Assembly (NCBI GenBank): GCA_903840825.1
Contig: CAIMHL010000651.1
Location: 1 to 11,193, forward strand
Reading direction: 5' to 3'
Length of the DNA: 11,193 bases
Source: an uncultured beta proteobacterium
GTDB lineage: Bacteria; Pseudomonadota; Gammaproteobacteria; Burkholderiales; Burkholderiaceae_C
Position 1 is the stretch's first letter. Each line of letters starts with the position of its first letter. A program made the position numbers and the translations under genes. Shown here piece by piece: positions 1 to 6,892 of the stretch. The notes beneath the pieces were generated by a model that saw nothing but the letters and a program-made list of their open reading frames with translations, did no database searches and was not told the DNA's origin.

Positions 1-594
1 GGGCACATTGACGTGTCCAGCCAACCCGGTGTGGGTAGTCAGTTCAGCATGACGCTGCCGTTTGAACTCAATGAGTCTGTCCCAACCTTGGCCGTTGACC
101 TGTTGCCCCTGAACGGCTTGCGCGTGCTGGTGGTGGACGGCAACTACGTCAGCCGGATGGTGTTGGTCGAGATTCTTCAGACCGCTGGCATGCTCGTGAA
201 CGACCTCGATAGCGGGGCGTCTGCCCTGGCCTCAGTGCTTGACGCCCAAGCAAAATCTCTGCCTTTTGACTTGTTGCTGGTGGACGATTGCTCTCCAGGC
301 TTAAATGGCTACGAACTGGCCGAAAAAATGCGTGAGCATCCAGAACTTGCCCGCATCAGGTCGGTCATGATGTCAACTTCTGGTGCCAGGGGGCATGCAA
401 AAAAAGCGCATGAGCTCGGCTTCTCAGCCTATGTGTCCAAGCCCTGCACCCGCGAATATTGGTTGGGTATCTTGTTGCGCGTGATGGGGCGCGAACCTTC
501 GCCCTTTGCAGAATTGGTGACTCGCCACTCTTTGAATGACGAGGTGCTGTTACAGGTGCCCAGCGCACCCCCCTTGAACCGCAGCGGGAATTGA
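1..594 (+). CDS. hybrid sensor histidine kinase, C-terminal part (5' end outside window)
   Basis: The frame is open from base 1, so this is the last 197 residues of a longer protein. Residues 1-21 (GHIDVSSQPGVGSQFSMTLPF) resemble the end of a histidine kinase HATPase_c domain, with the GxGSxF-type G2 region. Residues 40-165 form a receiver (REC) domain: strand RVLVVDGN (39-48), candidate phospho-acceptor D95 in LLVDDCSPGLNG, S125/T126, and the conserved lysine K147 in SKP. The usual acidic pair is D46-G47 instead of D-D or D-E, so the metal-binding pocket lacks one acid. The protein stops soon after an LVTRHSL segment (172-178), which in many hybrid kinases links to a second REC domain. The next gene starts 4 bp after this stop and encodes a REC-HD-GYP regulator, its likely partner. 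The input signal is unknown because the sensor part lies outside the window. Confidence 0.85.
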   Translation, partial: GHIDVSSQPGVGSQFSMTLPFELNESVPTLAVDLLPLNGLRVLVVDGNYVSRMVLVEILQTAGMLVNDLDSGASALASVLDAQAKSLPFDLLLVDDCSPGLNGYELAEKMREHPELARIRSVMMSTSGARGHAKKAHELGFSAYVSKPCTREYWLGILLRVMGREPSPFAELVTRHSLNDEVLLQVPSAPPLNRSGN

Positions 595-598
595 AGTC

Positions 599-1672
599 AT
601 GACACAACAAATACTCATCATTGACGATGTTGAATCCAATTTGCTTTTGTTCAAGGTGATGGTGCAGCAGCACAGCCAAGCGCAGGTGCACCTGTTTTCT
701 AGCCCGCTGGATGCCTTGGCTTGGGCCGGTGAACATGAGCCAGACCTGGTTATTGTGGATTACATGATGCCTGAGCTGCACGGCACAGACTTCATTTCCG
801 CGTTCAGACAGTTACCTGGAAAAAGCACCACGCCCATCTTGATGGTGACGGCCAACGATAAAAAAGAGGTGCGCTACGAAGCCTTGGGGGCTGGTGCGAC
901 TGATTTTTTGACCAAGCCTGTGGACAAAGTCGAGTTTCAGGCGCGCATTAAAAATATGCTGCTGCTCAGTGATTCGCAAAAGAAGCTGGCCGACCACAGC
1001 ACTTGGTTAGCCGAGGAGGTGCGCCGGGCTACGCTGGAGATTTTGGACCGTGAACGTGAAACCGTGGTGAGGCTGTCCAGAGCTGCCGAATACCGCGACC
1101 CCGACACGGGCGCGCACATTTTGCGCATGGCCCATTACTCGGCCCTGATTGCCCGTGAGCTGGGCTTGTCGGTGTTTGACCAAACCCTGATCTTGGAGGC
1201 CGCGCCCATGCATGACATTGGCAAAGTGGGCATCGCCGACGCTATTTTGCTCAAGCCAGGACGCCTGACCGAGGAGGAGCAAGCCGTGATGCGAACGCAC
1301 CCCTTGCTTGGCTTCAAGCTGCTTAACGGCAGCGCTTCTCGAGTGTTGCAGGCCGGGGCGGATATTGCTTTGGGCCATCATGAAAAGTTTGATGGCTCAG
1401 GCTACCCCGCGGGTTTGGTGGGCGAGGCCATTCCTATTTTTAGCCGCATCGTGGCTGTGGCCGATGTGTTTGATGCCCTCACTTCGGAGCGGCCCTACAA
1501 GGCGGCTTGGTCGTTGCCGAAGTCCATTGATTATTTGAAAGCCAATTCAGGCACCCATTTCGACCCCGCCTGCGTGGATGCATTTCTGGCCGATATGGGT
1601 GCTGTTTTAGAGATAAAAGGGCGCTTTAATGATGACGACGAAAGCGCTTTACAGACTTATAACGCTATTTAA
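599..1672 (+). CDS. response regulator, REC + HD-GYP domain (RpfG-like c-di-GMP phosphodiesterase)
   Basis: This 357-residue cytoplasmic protein has an N-terminal receiver domain (about 3-120) with D9/D10, phospho-acceptor D54 (VIVDYMMP), T84 and K106. A helical linker (about 125-160) leads to a C-terminal HD-GYP domain (about 155-345). The HD pair is H205-D206 in MHDIGK, and the GYP signature HHEKFDGSGYP is at 260-270. All hallmark residues are present, so it is predicted to be an active phosphodiesterase that degrades cyclic-di-GMP when phosphorylated. This is known for the RpfG family and is inferred here. It begins 4 bp after the hybrid kinase stop and is probably co-transcribed with it; the ribosome binding site is weak (GGGA about 10 bp upstream). 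Its receiver is fully canonical, unlike the one in the kinase, so the phosphate probably ends up here. Which processes it controls cannot be read from the sequence. Confidence 0.9.
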   Translation: MTQQILIIDDVESNLLLFKVMVQQHSQAQVHLFSSPLDALAWAGEHEPDLVIVDYMMPELHGTDFISAFRQLPGKSTTPILMVTANDKKEVRYEALGAGATDFLTKPVDKVEFQARIKNMLLLSDSQKKLADHSTWLAEEVRRATLEILDRERETVVRLSRAAEYRDPDTGAHILRMAHYSALIARELGLSVFDQTLILEAAPMHDIGKVGIADAILLKPGRLTEEEQAVMRTHPLLGFKLLNGSASRVLQAGADIALGHHEKFDGSGYPAGLVGEAIPIFSRIVAVADVFDALTSERPYKAAWSLPKSIDYLKANSGTHFDPACVDAFLADMGAVLEIKGRFNDDDESALQTYNAI

Positions 1673-1681
1673 AAAATAGCG
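1663..1681. terminator. A/T-rich hairpin between convergent genes, possible bidirectional terminator
   Basis: A perfect 8-bp inverted repeat, CGCTATTT / AAATAGCG, with a 3-nt loop spans the stop codon (1670-1672) of the HD-GYP gene. It lies in the 43-bp gap before the convergent usp gene. The stem is AT-rich and no long T run follows directly, so termination strength is doubtful. It could also be a copy of a short palindromic intergenic repeat. Confidence 0.4.
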
Positions 1682-1715
1682 GCTTAAGCACGTATTTAAT
1701 GGTCTAGAGGTCTTT

Positions 1716-2159
1716 TTACCTTAAAACAAGTACCGGCACATGTGAGTGCGTGAGCACCAGCTGGGTTTCGCTGCCGAGCAGCAGTCGTTTGATGCCCCGA
1801 CGACCGTGCGAGGCCATCACAATCAGGTCGCATTTTTGCTTTTTGGCAGTCGCAATGATGGCGTCCGAGACCAGGTCTGATTTCACCGTGATGGCTTTGA
1901 CCTTGACGCCCTTCAGGGCGGCCGCCTTTTGAACCGCATCCACAATGGCCTGGCCACTCTCGGCCCACTGCTTTTCAACCCGGCTTACTTCCTCGGCTTG
2001 CAGCACGATGGCACCCTCAAAGTAACTTTGGGGGTAGCGGGGCACGACCTTCAAGGCCACCAACTCTGCGCCGGTTAACTCGGCCATTGCGATGGCGCTG
2101 CTCACGGCTTTTTTGGACAAGGTGGAGCCGTCGGTGGCCACAAGAATGCGTTCGTACAT
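1716..2159 (-). CDS. universal stress protein, UspA family
   Basis: This 147-residue single-domain Usp protein is cytoplasmic. It starts MYERILVATDGS, the typical first strand with the D of the nucleotide pocket. It ends with a MASHGRRG-type ATP-binding loop at 115-122 and LLLGSE at 126-131, close to the G-2x-G-9x-G(S/T) signature with the first G replaced by A. The start at 2159 is chosen over an upstream ATG (2228). It sits just behind a good ribosome binding site (GGAGAG on the minus strand, about 2164-2170) and at the normal family N terminus. The upstream start would run through the promoter and FNR box. The family binds ATP and supports survival under starvation or low oxygen; no precise reaction is known. 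The gene is divergent from ccoI and shares an FNR box with it, so it is probably induced when oxygen falls, as some Pseudomonas usp genes are under ANR. Confidence 0.9.
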   Translation of the reverse strand: MYERILVATDGSTLSKKAVSSAIAMAELTGAELVALKVVPRYPQSYFEGAIVLQAEEVSRVEKQWAESGQAIVDAVQKAAALKGVKVKAITVKSDLVSDAIIATAKKQKCDLIVMASHGRRGIKRLLLGSETQLVLTHSHVPVLVLR

Positions 2160-2187
2160 GAATCTCTCCAGATGATTTAAGCAGCAA

Positions 2188-2193
2188 AGCTTA
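2188..2193 (-). promoter_or_regulatory. candidate -10 element of usp
   Basis: TAAGCT on the minus strand, centred 31 bp from the middle of the FNR box at 2215-2228. An FNR class II promoter needs about 32 bp. It predicts a start site near 2180 and a leader of about 20 nt containing the usp ribosome binding site. This is inferred from spacing only. Confidence 0.5.
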
Positions 2194-2214
2194 CGCTTGG
2201 GGCCTTGGGTAGGC

Positions 2215-2228
2215 TTGATATAAGTCAA
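2215..2228. promoter_or_regulatory. FNR/ANR box shared by usp and ccoI
   Basis: TTGATataaGTCAA matches the FNR consensus TTGAT-N4-ATCAA at 9 of 10 defined bases. The dyad extends to GCTTGA...TCAAGC. Its centre (2221.5) is 62.5 bp from the usp start codon and 42.5 bp from the first ccoI ATG. FNR is encoded in the same window and carries the E-x2-SR DNA-reading residues that recognise this sequence. The position suggests activation in both directions when oxygen is low. Confidence 0.8.
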
Positions 2229-2250
2229 GCAAATAGCAGGGCTTCGCCGT

Positions 2251-2256
2251 TAAGCT
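2251..2256 (+). promoter_or_regulatory. candidate -10 element of ccoI
   Basis: TAAGCT, centred exactly 32 bp from the middle of the FNR box, the ideal class II distance. The same hexamer lies at mirror position on the other side of the box for usp. It predicts transcription starting at about 2263-2264, that is, at the ccoI start codon itself. Confidence 0.5.
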
Positions 2257-2263
2257 TGTCGCC

Positions 2264-4573
2264 ATGTCAATGCCCAGCCCATCTGTCAGTGCCCTTGGAC
2301 CCGCGTTGAGTTTTCAGGCGTCGTCGGCGCACTTGTTGGATGATCCCCAAGAATGGTCGGCTTTCAGTCGCCAAAAGGAGGAGGGCGCTCCGGTTTGGGA
2401 GTCCAACGTCTTGATTGAGGGCATGCACTGCGTGGCCTGCGCCCTCAATATTGAGGAGGCGCTCATGCGCGTCCCCGGCGTGCTTAAAGCCGAAGTGGGC
2501 GCGAGCAGCCACCGGGCGCGGGTGCTGTGGTCGGCCGATGTGGCCAAGCCCTCGGCCTGGTTGCAGGCGGTGCAGGCGGCCGGCTACCAGGCGGTGCCGG
2601 CCAACGATGCTTTTGCCCGCGAGCGCCGCCAAGTCGAGGTGCGCCGAGCGCTGTGGCGTTTGGGTGTGGCCGGTTTGTGCATGATGCAAGTCATGATGTA
2701 CGCCTACCCGGCCTACATTGCCGCGCCGGGCGACCTGACGGGTGAGATGGAACAACTGCTGCGCTGGGCCTCTTGGGTGCTGACCCTGCCGGTAGTCTTG
2801 TTTTCTTGTGGCCCATTTTTCAAAAGTGCGCTCAACGATGTCATGCAGCGCCGCGTCAGCATGGATTTGCCTGTGGCCCTGGGGATGCTGATTACCTTCT
2901 GCGTCAGCACCGTTGGCACCTTTGAGCCCAGTGGGCACTTTGGCCGCGAGGTCTATTTTGATTCGCTCACCATGTTTGTCTTCTTCTTGCTGGACGGGCG
3001 CTGGCTGGAGTTGCGCCTGCGTGACCGCACGGCCGGGGCGCTGGAAGCGCTGATGAACCGCCTGCCCTACAGTGTGTCCCGCCTGTGTGAAGACGGCAGT
3101 TTTGAGCGCGTGTCGGTACGCCGCTTGGTGGTGGGCGACCGCGTGCGAATTTTGCCCGGAGAGATGTTCCCCGCAGACGGGCTGGTGTTGCAGGGGCAAA
3201 CGTCAGTTGATGAGGCGCTACTCACCGGTGAATCGCGTGCAGTTGCGCGCGGTGTGGGCGATGAGGTGATTGCCGGCAGCCACAACCTGACGGCGGGTGT
3301 TGAAGTACGCGTGCTCAGGGTTGGAGCCCAAACGCGGTTTGCCCAGATTGTGGCGCTCATGGAAAGCGCCTCGGTCACCAAGCCCCAGCTTGCTTTGCTT
3401 GCCGACCGCATCGCCAAACCATTTTTAATACTTGTTTTACTGGCGGCGGCCTTGGCCGGTGCCTATTGGTGGGGCACAGACCCGGGTCATGCGCTGATGG
3501 TGGCGGTGTCCGTGCTGGTGGTCACCTGCCCGTGTGCGCTGTCATTGGCCACACCGGCGGCCATGTTGGCCGCTGCCGGTCAGTTGGCGCGCTCGGGCGT
3601 GTTGGTGCGTCGACTCGAAGCCTTTGAAGCCTTGAACGAGGTAGATACGGTTGTTTTTGACAAAACCGGCACTTTGACGCTTGACCGCATGGCGCTGGGT
3701 GCCAGCGAGGTGCGCGCTGGCGTGCCGCTTGAAAATGCCCTGGCCATGGCGGCGGCACTAGCGGCTCAGTCACTGCACCCCGTCTCAAAAGCGTTGGTGG
3801 CCGCGCACCGCCATGCGGGGGCCGAGGCTTACCAAGCCGTCAATGCCCGCGAGGTCGCAGGCGGTGGCGTGGCGGGTTGGGTCGGTCCTGTTGATCCTTT
3901 GCATACCAAGCGCTCGCTCAAACTCGGGTCGGCCGATTTCTGTGGAATTGTGGCCAGCCCTTCAGAGACTTTGCGGGTTTTCCTAAGTGATGACCAAGGT
4001 TGGCTTGCTTCATTTGAAATGATTGAAGCCTTGTGCCCTGATGCGTTGGGCACCGTCGCCGCTTTTCAAGCGGCTGGCCTTGCGGTTCACTTGTTGTCGG
4101 GCGACAGCGCTAGCGCAGCGGCTCGGGTGGCTGCACAAGTGGGCATTTCGAGTTTCAGAGGCGGCTGCTCTCCGCAGGACAAGCTTGATTTTTTAATAGC
4201 CGCCCAGCTGCAAGGCCGCAAAGTGGCCGTGGTGGGGGATGGGCTCAATGACGGCCCGGTACTGGCGGGCGCGTATGTTTCATTTGCATTGGGTCGCGCC
4301 GTGCCTTTGGCGCAAGCAAAGTCCGATTTTGTTGTGATGGGTGAGCAACTAAAGCTTATTTTTAGAACCTGGCAGTTGTCCAAGCGCACGCTGGGCGTGG
4401 TGCGGCAAAACCTGTGGTGGGCGGCCATTTACAACGCCATCTGCGTCCCACTGGCTGTAGTGGGGTGGCTGCCGGCTTGGCTGGCCGGTTTGGGTATGGC
4501 GTTTAGCTCTTTGTTTGTGGTGCTTAACGCTCTGAGGTTGTCGAATGGCACAAAGCCAAAGGAGAACGCTTGA
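2264..4573 (+). CDS. ccoI: copper-translocating P1B-type ATPase for cbb3 oxidase assembly
   Basis: This 769-residue inner-membrane ATPase (CcoI/FixI/CopA2 type) exports Cu(I) at low rate to supply the CuB site of the cbb3 oxidase. An N-terminal extension (1-47) precedes a heavy-metal-associated domain with GMHCVAC (C56, C59). Membrane helices follow, and the actuator loop holds TGES (321-324). The ion-channel motif CPC is at C422-C424. The phosphorylation site D466 lies in DKTGT, the class-defining HP pair at H505-P506, and the hinge GDGLND at 658-663. The C-terminal helix SSLFVVLNALRL (748-759) is also typical. All catalytic motifs are intact. Two in-frame ATGs (2264, 2270) lack any visible ribosome binding site; a GGAGGAGG at about 2376 has no suitable start behind it. 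Its stop overlaps the ccoS start by one base (TGATG). The shared FNR box suggests low-oxygen induction. Confidence 0.93.
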   Translation: MSMPSPSVSALGPALSFQASSAHLLDDPQEWSAFSRQKEEGAPVWESNVLIEGMHCVACALNIEEALMRVPGVLKAEVGASSHRARVLWSADVAKPSAWLQAVQAAGYQAVPANDAFARERRQVEVRRALWRLGVAGLCMMQVMMYAYPAYIAAPGDLTGEMEQLLRWASWVLTLPVVLFSCGPFFKSALNDVMQRRVSMDLPVALGMLITFCVSTVGTFEPSGHFGREVYFDSLTMFVFFLLDGRWLELRLRDRTAGALEALMNRLPYSVSRLCEDGSFERVSVRRLVVGDRVRILPGEMFPADGLVLQGQTSVDEALLTGESRAVARGVGDEVIAGSHNLTAGVEVRVLRVGAQTRFAQIVALMESASVTKPQLALLADRIAKPFLILVLLAAALAGAYWWGTDPGHALMVAVSVLVVTCPCALSLATPAAMLAAAGQLARSGVLVRRLEAFEALNEVDTVVFDKTGTLTLDRMALGASEVRAGVPLENALAMAAALAAQSLHPVSKALVAAHRHAGAEAYQAVNAREVAGGGVAGWVGPVDPLHTKRSLKLGSADFCGIVASPSETLRVFLSDDQGWLASFEMIEALCPDALGTVAAFQAAGLAVHLLSGDSASAAARVAAQVGISSFRGGCSPQDKLDFLIAAQLQGRKVAVVGDGLNDGPVLAGAYVSFALGRAVPLAQAKSDFVVMGEQLKLIFRTWQLSKRTLGVVRQNLWWAAIYNAICVPLAVVGWLPAWLAGLGMAFSSLFVVLNALRLSNGTKPKENA

Positions 4574-4710
4574 TGGATATTCTTTATTTACTGATCCCCC
4601 TGTCGGTGATTTTGGTTTTTTTCATTCTTGGTGGCCTGTGGTGGGCTATCTACCGGGGTCAGTTTGACGACATAGAGTCTGAGGGGGAGAGGATTCTTAA
4701 GGATTCTTAA
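4573..4710 (+). CDS. ccoS: cbb3 oxidase maturation protein CcoS
   Basis: This 45-residue open frame starts at the ATG that overlaps the ccoI stop (TGATG), implying translational coupling. The protein begins MDILYLLIPLSVILVFFILG, a single N-terminal membrane helix (about 4-26), followed by WWAIYRGQFDDIESEGERIL. The aromatic-rich end of the helix, then a G-Q-F-D-D segment and the word EGERIL, are typical of CcoS/FixS, whose usual length is 45-70 residues. CcoS is needed to insert haem and copper into CcoN in Rhodobacter and relatives. The stop codon lies inside a 10-bp tandem repeat (4691-4718). Position between ccoI and ccoN fits the role. Confidence 0.88.
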   Translation: MDILYLLIPLSVILVFFILGGLWWAIYRGQFDDIESEGERILKDS

Positions 4711-4718
4711 GGATTCTT
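4691..4718 (+). repeat. 10-bp tandem repeat across the end of ccoS
   Basis: GGATTCTTAA occurs at 4691-4700 and again at 4701-4710. A third copy starting at 4711 matches for 8 bases (GGATTCTT) and then diverges. The second copy contains the ccoS stop codon TAA. A 10-bp unit is not a multiple of three, so loss of one copy would change the reading frame at the C terminus. Confidence 0.85.
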
Positions 4719-4726
4719 TTGAGCTT

Positions 4727-4740
4727 TTGATTTGGGTCAA
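4727..4740. promoter_or_regulatory. FNR/ANR box upstream of ccoN
   Basis: TTGATttggGTCAA matches the FNR consensus at 9 of 10 defined bases, with the same A-to-G change as the usp/ccoI box. It sits inside a larger perfect dyad, AGCTTTTGA / TCAAAAGCT (4722-4730 and 4737-4745). The centre at 4733.5 predicts a class II start site near 4775. The best -10 at that distance is GACACT (4763-4768), a weak match. The resulting leader would be about 23 nt and would include the ccoN ribosome binding site (AGAGGTG, 4787-4793). FNR/ANR control of ccoN operons is well established in proteobacteria. Confidence 0.78.
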
Positions 4741-4797
4741 AAGCTATTAGGGTTAGCCATAGGACACTCGGACCAAACTATTTAAGAAGAGGTGAAA

Positions 4798-6240
4798 ATG
4801 ATATTTCCAAATTCACAAGCAACGACCTACAACGATAAAGTTGTCAGGCAGTTCGCCATCATGACGGTAGTTTGGGGCGTAGTGGGCATGCTGGTGGGGG
4901 TCATTATTGCCGCCCAACTCGCGTGGCCCGAGCTGAATCTGGGAATTCCCTGGTTGTCTTATGGTCGCTTGCGACCACTACACACCAACGCGGTGATCTT
5001 TGCCTTCGGGGGTTGCGGCTTGTTCGCCTCGGCCTACTATGTAGCGCAACGCACCTGCCATGTGCGCCTGTTCAGCGACAAGCTGGCGGCTTTCACTTTT
5101 TGGGGTTGGCAACTGGTCATTGTGGCGGCTGCCGTTTCATTGCCTTTGGGCTATACCCAAGGCAAAGAATACGCCGAGCTGGAGTGGCCGATTGACTTGC
5201 TGATCGCGGTGGTCTGGGTCTCGTTTGCCATCGTGTTTTTTGGCACTATCGGCACCCGCAAGGTCCGCCACATCTATGTGGCCAACTGGTTTTTTGGTGC
5301 TTTCATTATTGCGGTGGCTTTGCTGCACATCGTCAACAGTGCGGCTATTCCTTCTGGTTACATGACGTCCTACTCGGCTTACGCCGGGGTGCAAGACGCC
5401 ATGGTGCAGTGGTGGTACGGTCACAATGCCGTGGGCTTTTTCCTGACCGCGGGCTTCCTGGGCATGATGTATTACTTCATCCCTAAGCAAGCCGAGCGGC
5501 CTGTTTATTCTTACCGCCTGTCCATCGTTCACTTCTGGGCGCTGATTTTTACCTACATGTGGGCAGGCCCTCACCATCTGCACTACACCGCTTTGCCTGA
5601 CTGGACGCAATCGGTAGGTATGGTGTTCTCGCTGATTTTGTTGGCACCAAGCTGGGGCGGCATGATCAACGGCATCATGACCCTCTCAGGTGCCTGGCAC
5701 AAGCTGCGTGACGACCCGATCCTGCGTTTCCTGATCGTCTCACTCTCTTTCTACGGCATGTCCACGTTTGAAGGCCCCATGATGTCCATCAAAACCGTGA
5801 ACGCCTTGTCGCATTACACCGACTGGACAGTGGGCCACGTTCACTCAGGCGCTTTAGGCTGGGTGGGTTTGGTGACGATGGGCAGCATGTATTACCTGAT
5901 TCCCCGCTTGTTTGGACAAAAGCAGATGTACAGCGTGAAAGCGATTGAGATCCACTTTTGGGCGGCCACCATTGGTATCGTGATTTACATCGCCGCTATG
6001 TGGATTGCCGGTGTGATGCAGGGCCTGATGTGGCGCGCTATCAACCCTGATGGCACCCTGACCTACACCTTCGTCGAGTCGGTCAAAGCCACTTACCCGT
6101 TCTATGTGCTTCGCTTGATTGGCGGTCTTTTGTACCTGACAGGCATGCTCATCATGCTCTGGAATACGCTGAAAACAGCCACCAACGGCCGCTCGGTGAG
6201 TGTGACCATTCTGGCCCCCAACGTAGTGGCCCACGCCTGA
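4798..6240 (+). CDS. ccoN: cytochrome c oxidase cbb3-type, catalytic subunit I
   Basis: CcoN is the haem-copper core that reduces oxygen to water and pumps protons; here it is 480 residues with about 12 membrane helices. All metal ligands are visible: H62 (low-spin haem b, in LRPLHTNAV), CuB ligands H209 (WWYGHNAVG), H259 and H260 (AGPHHLHY), the cross-linking tyrosine Y253, and H347 and H349 (VGHVHSGALGW) for high-spin b3 and low-spin b. The spacing equals that of the Pseudomonas stutzeri enzyme shifted by two residues. The ATG at 4798 is preferred over an in-frame GTG at 4792. The GTG falls inside the ribosome binding site AGAGGTG, which is correctly spaced for the ATG. It is the first gene of ccoNOQP, under an FNR box, and ccoO follows after 12 bp. 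Confidence 0.97.
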   Translation: MIFPNSQATTYNDKVVRQFAIMTVVWGVVGMLVGVIIAAQLAWPELNLGIPWLSYGRLRPLHTNAVIFAFGGCGLFASAYYVAQRTCHVRLFSDKLAAFTFWGWQLVIVAAAVSLPLGYTQGKEYAELEWPIDLLIAVVWVSFAIVFFGTIGTRKVRHIYVANWFFGAFIIAVALLHIVNSAAIPSGYMTSYSAYAGVQDAMVQWWYGHNAVGFFLTAGFLGMMYYFIPKQAERPVYSYRLSIVHFWALIFTYMWAGPHHLHYTALPDWTQSVGMVFSLILLAPSWGGMINGIMTLSGAWHKLRDDPILRFLIVSLSFYGMSTFEGPMMSIKTVNALSHYTDWTVGHVHSGALGWVGLVTMGSMYYLIPRLFGQKQMYSVKAIEIHFWAATIGIVIYIAAMWIAGVMQGLMWRAINPDGTLTYTFVESVKATYPFYVLRLIGGLLYLTGMLIMLWNTLKTATNGRSVSVTILAPNVVAHA

Positions 6241-6252
6241 TAAGGACTCACC

Positions 6253-6879
6253 ATGGCAAACGATAAAACAAGCGGCGGACTGTCGCACGAAAAAATTGAA
6301 ACCAACAATTTCCTGATGATCGTCCTGATCTTGCTGGTCTTGTTGGTGGGCGGTATGGTGGAAATTGTTCCTCTGTTTTTCCAAAAATCCACCACAGAAC
6401 CTGTCAAGGGTCTGCTGCCTTACACCCCGCTACAGTTGGCGGGGCGCGATATCTACACCCGTGAAGGTTGCTACAACTGCCACTCGCAAATGATTCGCCC
6501 CTTCAGGGCTGAGACCTTGCGCTACGGTCACTACTCTGTTGCGGGCGAGTTTGTCTATGACCACCCCTTTCAGTGGGGCAGCAAACGCACCGGACCTGAT
6601 CTGCACCGCGTGGGCGGCAAGTACAGCGACCAGTGGCACCGTGACCACTTGAACAACCCGCGTGACGTGGTGCCCGAGTCCAACATGCCGGCTTATCCCT
6701 GGTTGCTGAAAAATGTGGTCGATGCCGAATCCATGCCTGCGCACATGAAGGCTTTGCGCACGGTGGGCGTGCCCTATACCGATGACCAAATTGCCAAGGC
6801 AGTGGACGAGACCAAAGGTAAAACCGAGATCGAGGCGGTCATCGCCTATCTGCAGGTTTTGGGCACTTCAGTCAAGTAA
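6253..6879 (+). CDS. ccoO: cytochrome c oxidase cbb3-type, mono-haem subunit II
   Basis: This is a 208-residue membrane-anchored c-type cytochrome. One N-terminal helix (about 19-42) serves as an uncleaved anchor. The periplasmic domain carries a single haem c site, C73-x2-C76-H77 (GCYNCHSQM), and the axial methionine M145 in PESNMPAYPWL, both characteristic of CcoO. It passes electrons from CcoP to CcoN. The start ATG has a good ribosome binding site (AAGGA, 6242-6246), directly overlapping the end of ccoN. Length is normal for the family. Confidence 0.97.
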   Translation: MANDKTSGGLSHEKIETNNFLMIVLILLVLLVGGMVEIVPLFFQKSTTEPVKGLLPYTPLQLAGRDIYTREGCYNCHSQMIRPFRAETLRYGHYSVAGEFVYDHPFQWGSKRTGPDLHRVGGKYSDQWHRDHLNNPRDVVPESNMPAYPWLLKNVVDAESMPAHMKALRTVGVPYTDDQIAKAVDETKGKTEIEAVIAYLQVLGTSVK

Positions 6880-6892
6880 GCAGGAGAGCACC

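Noticed and set aside
2160..2228. Upstream extension of the usp gene to an ATG at 2228
   Set aside because: It would add 23 residues unlike the family, run through the predicted promoter and half of the FNR box, and ignore the good ribosome binding site just before 2159.
2374..2420. Strong Shine-Dalgarno-like GGAGGAGG inside ccoI, possible internal start
   Set aside because: No ATG or GTG follows at a usable distance in frame, and the residues involved belong to the conserved N-terminal part before the metal-binding domain.
2267..3199. Long open frame (310 codons) on the minus strand opposite ccoI
   Set aside because: It lies wholly inside the well-supported ccoI gene, its protein is low-complexity and rich in H, Q, R and A, and it has no recognisable domain. 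It is a by-product of GC-rich codon use.
6782..6892. Longer ccoQ starting at 6782
   Set aside because: It would overlap ccoO by about 100 bp and add a basic, non-family N terminus; the start at 6893 has a proper ribosome binding site.
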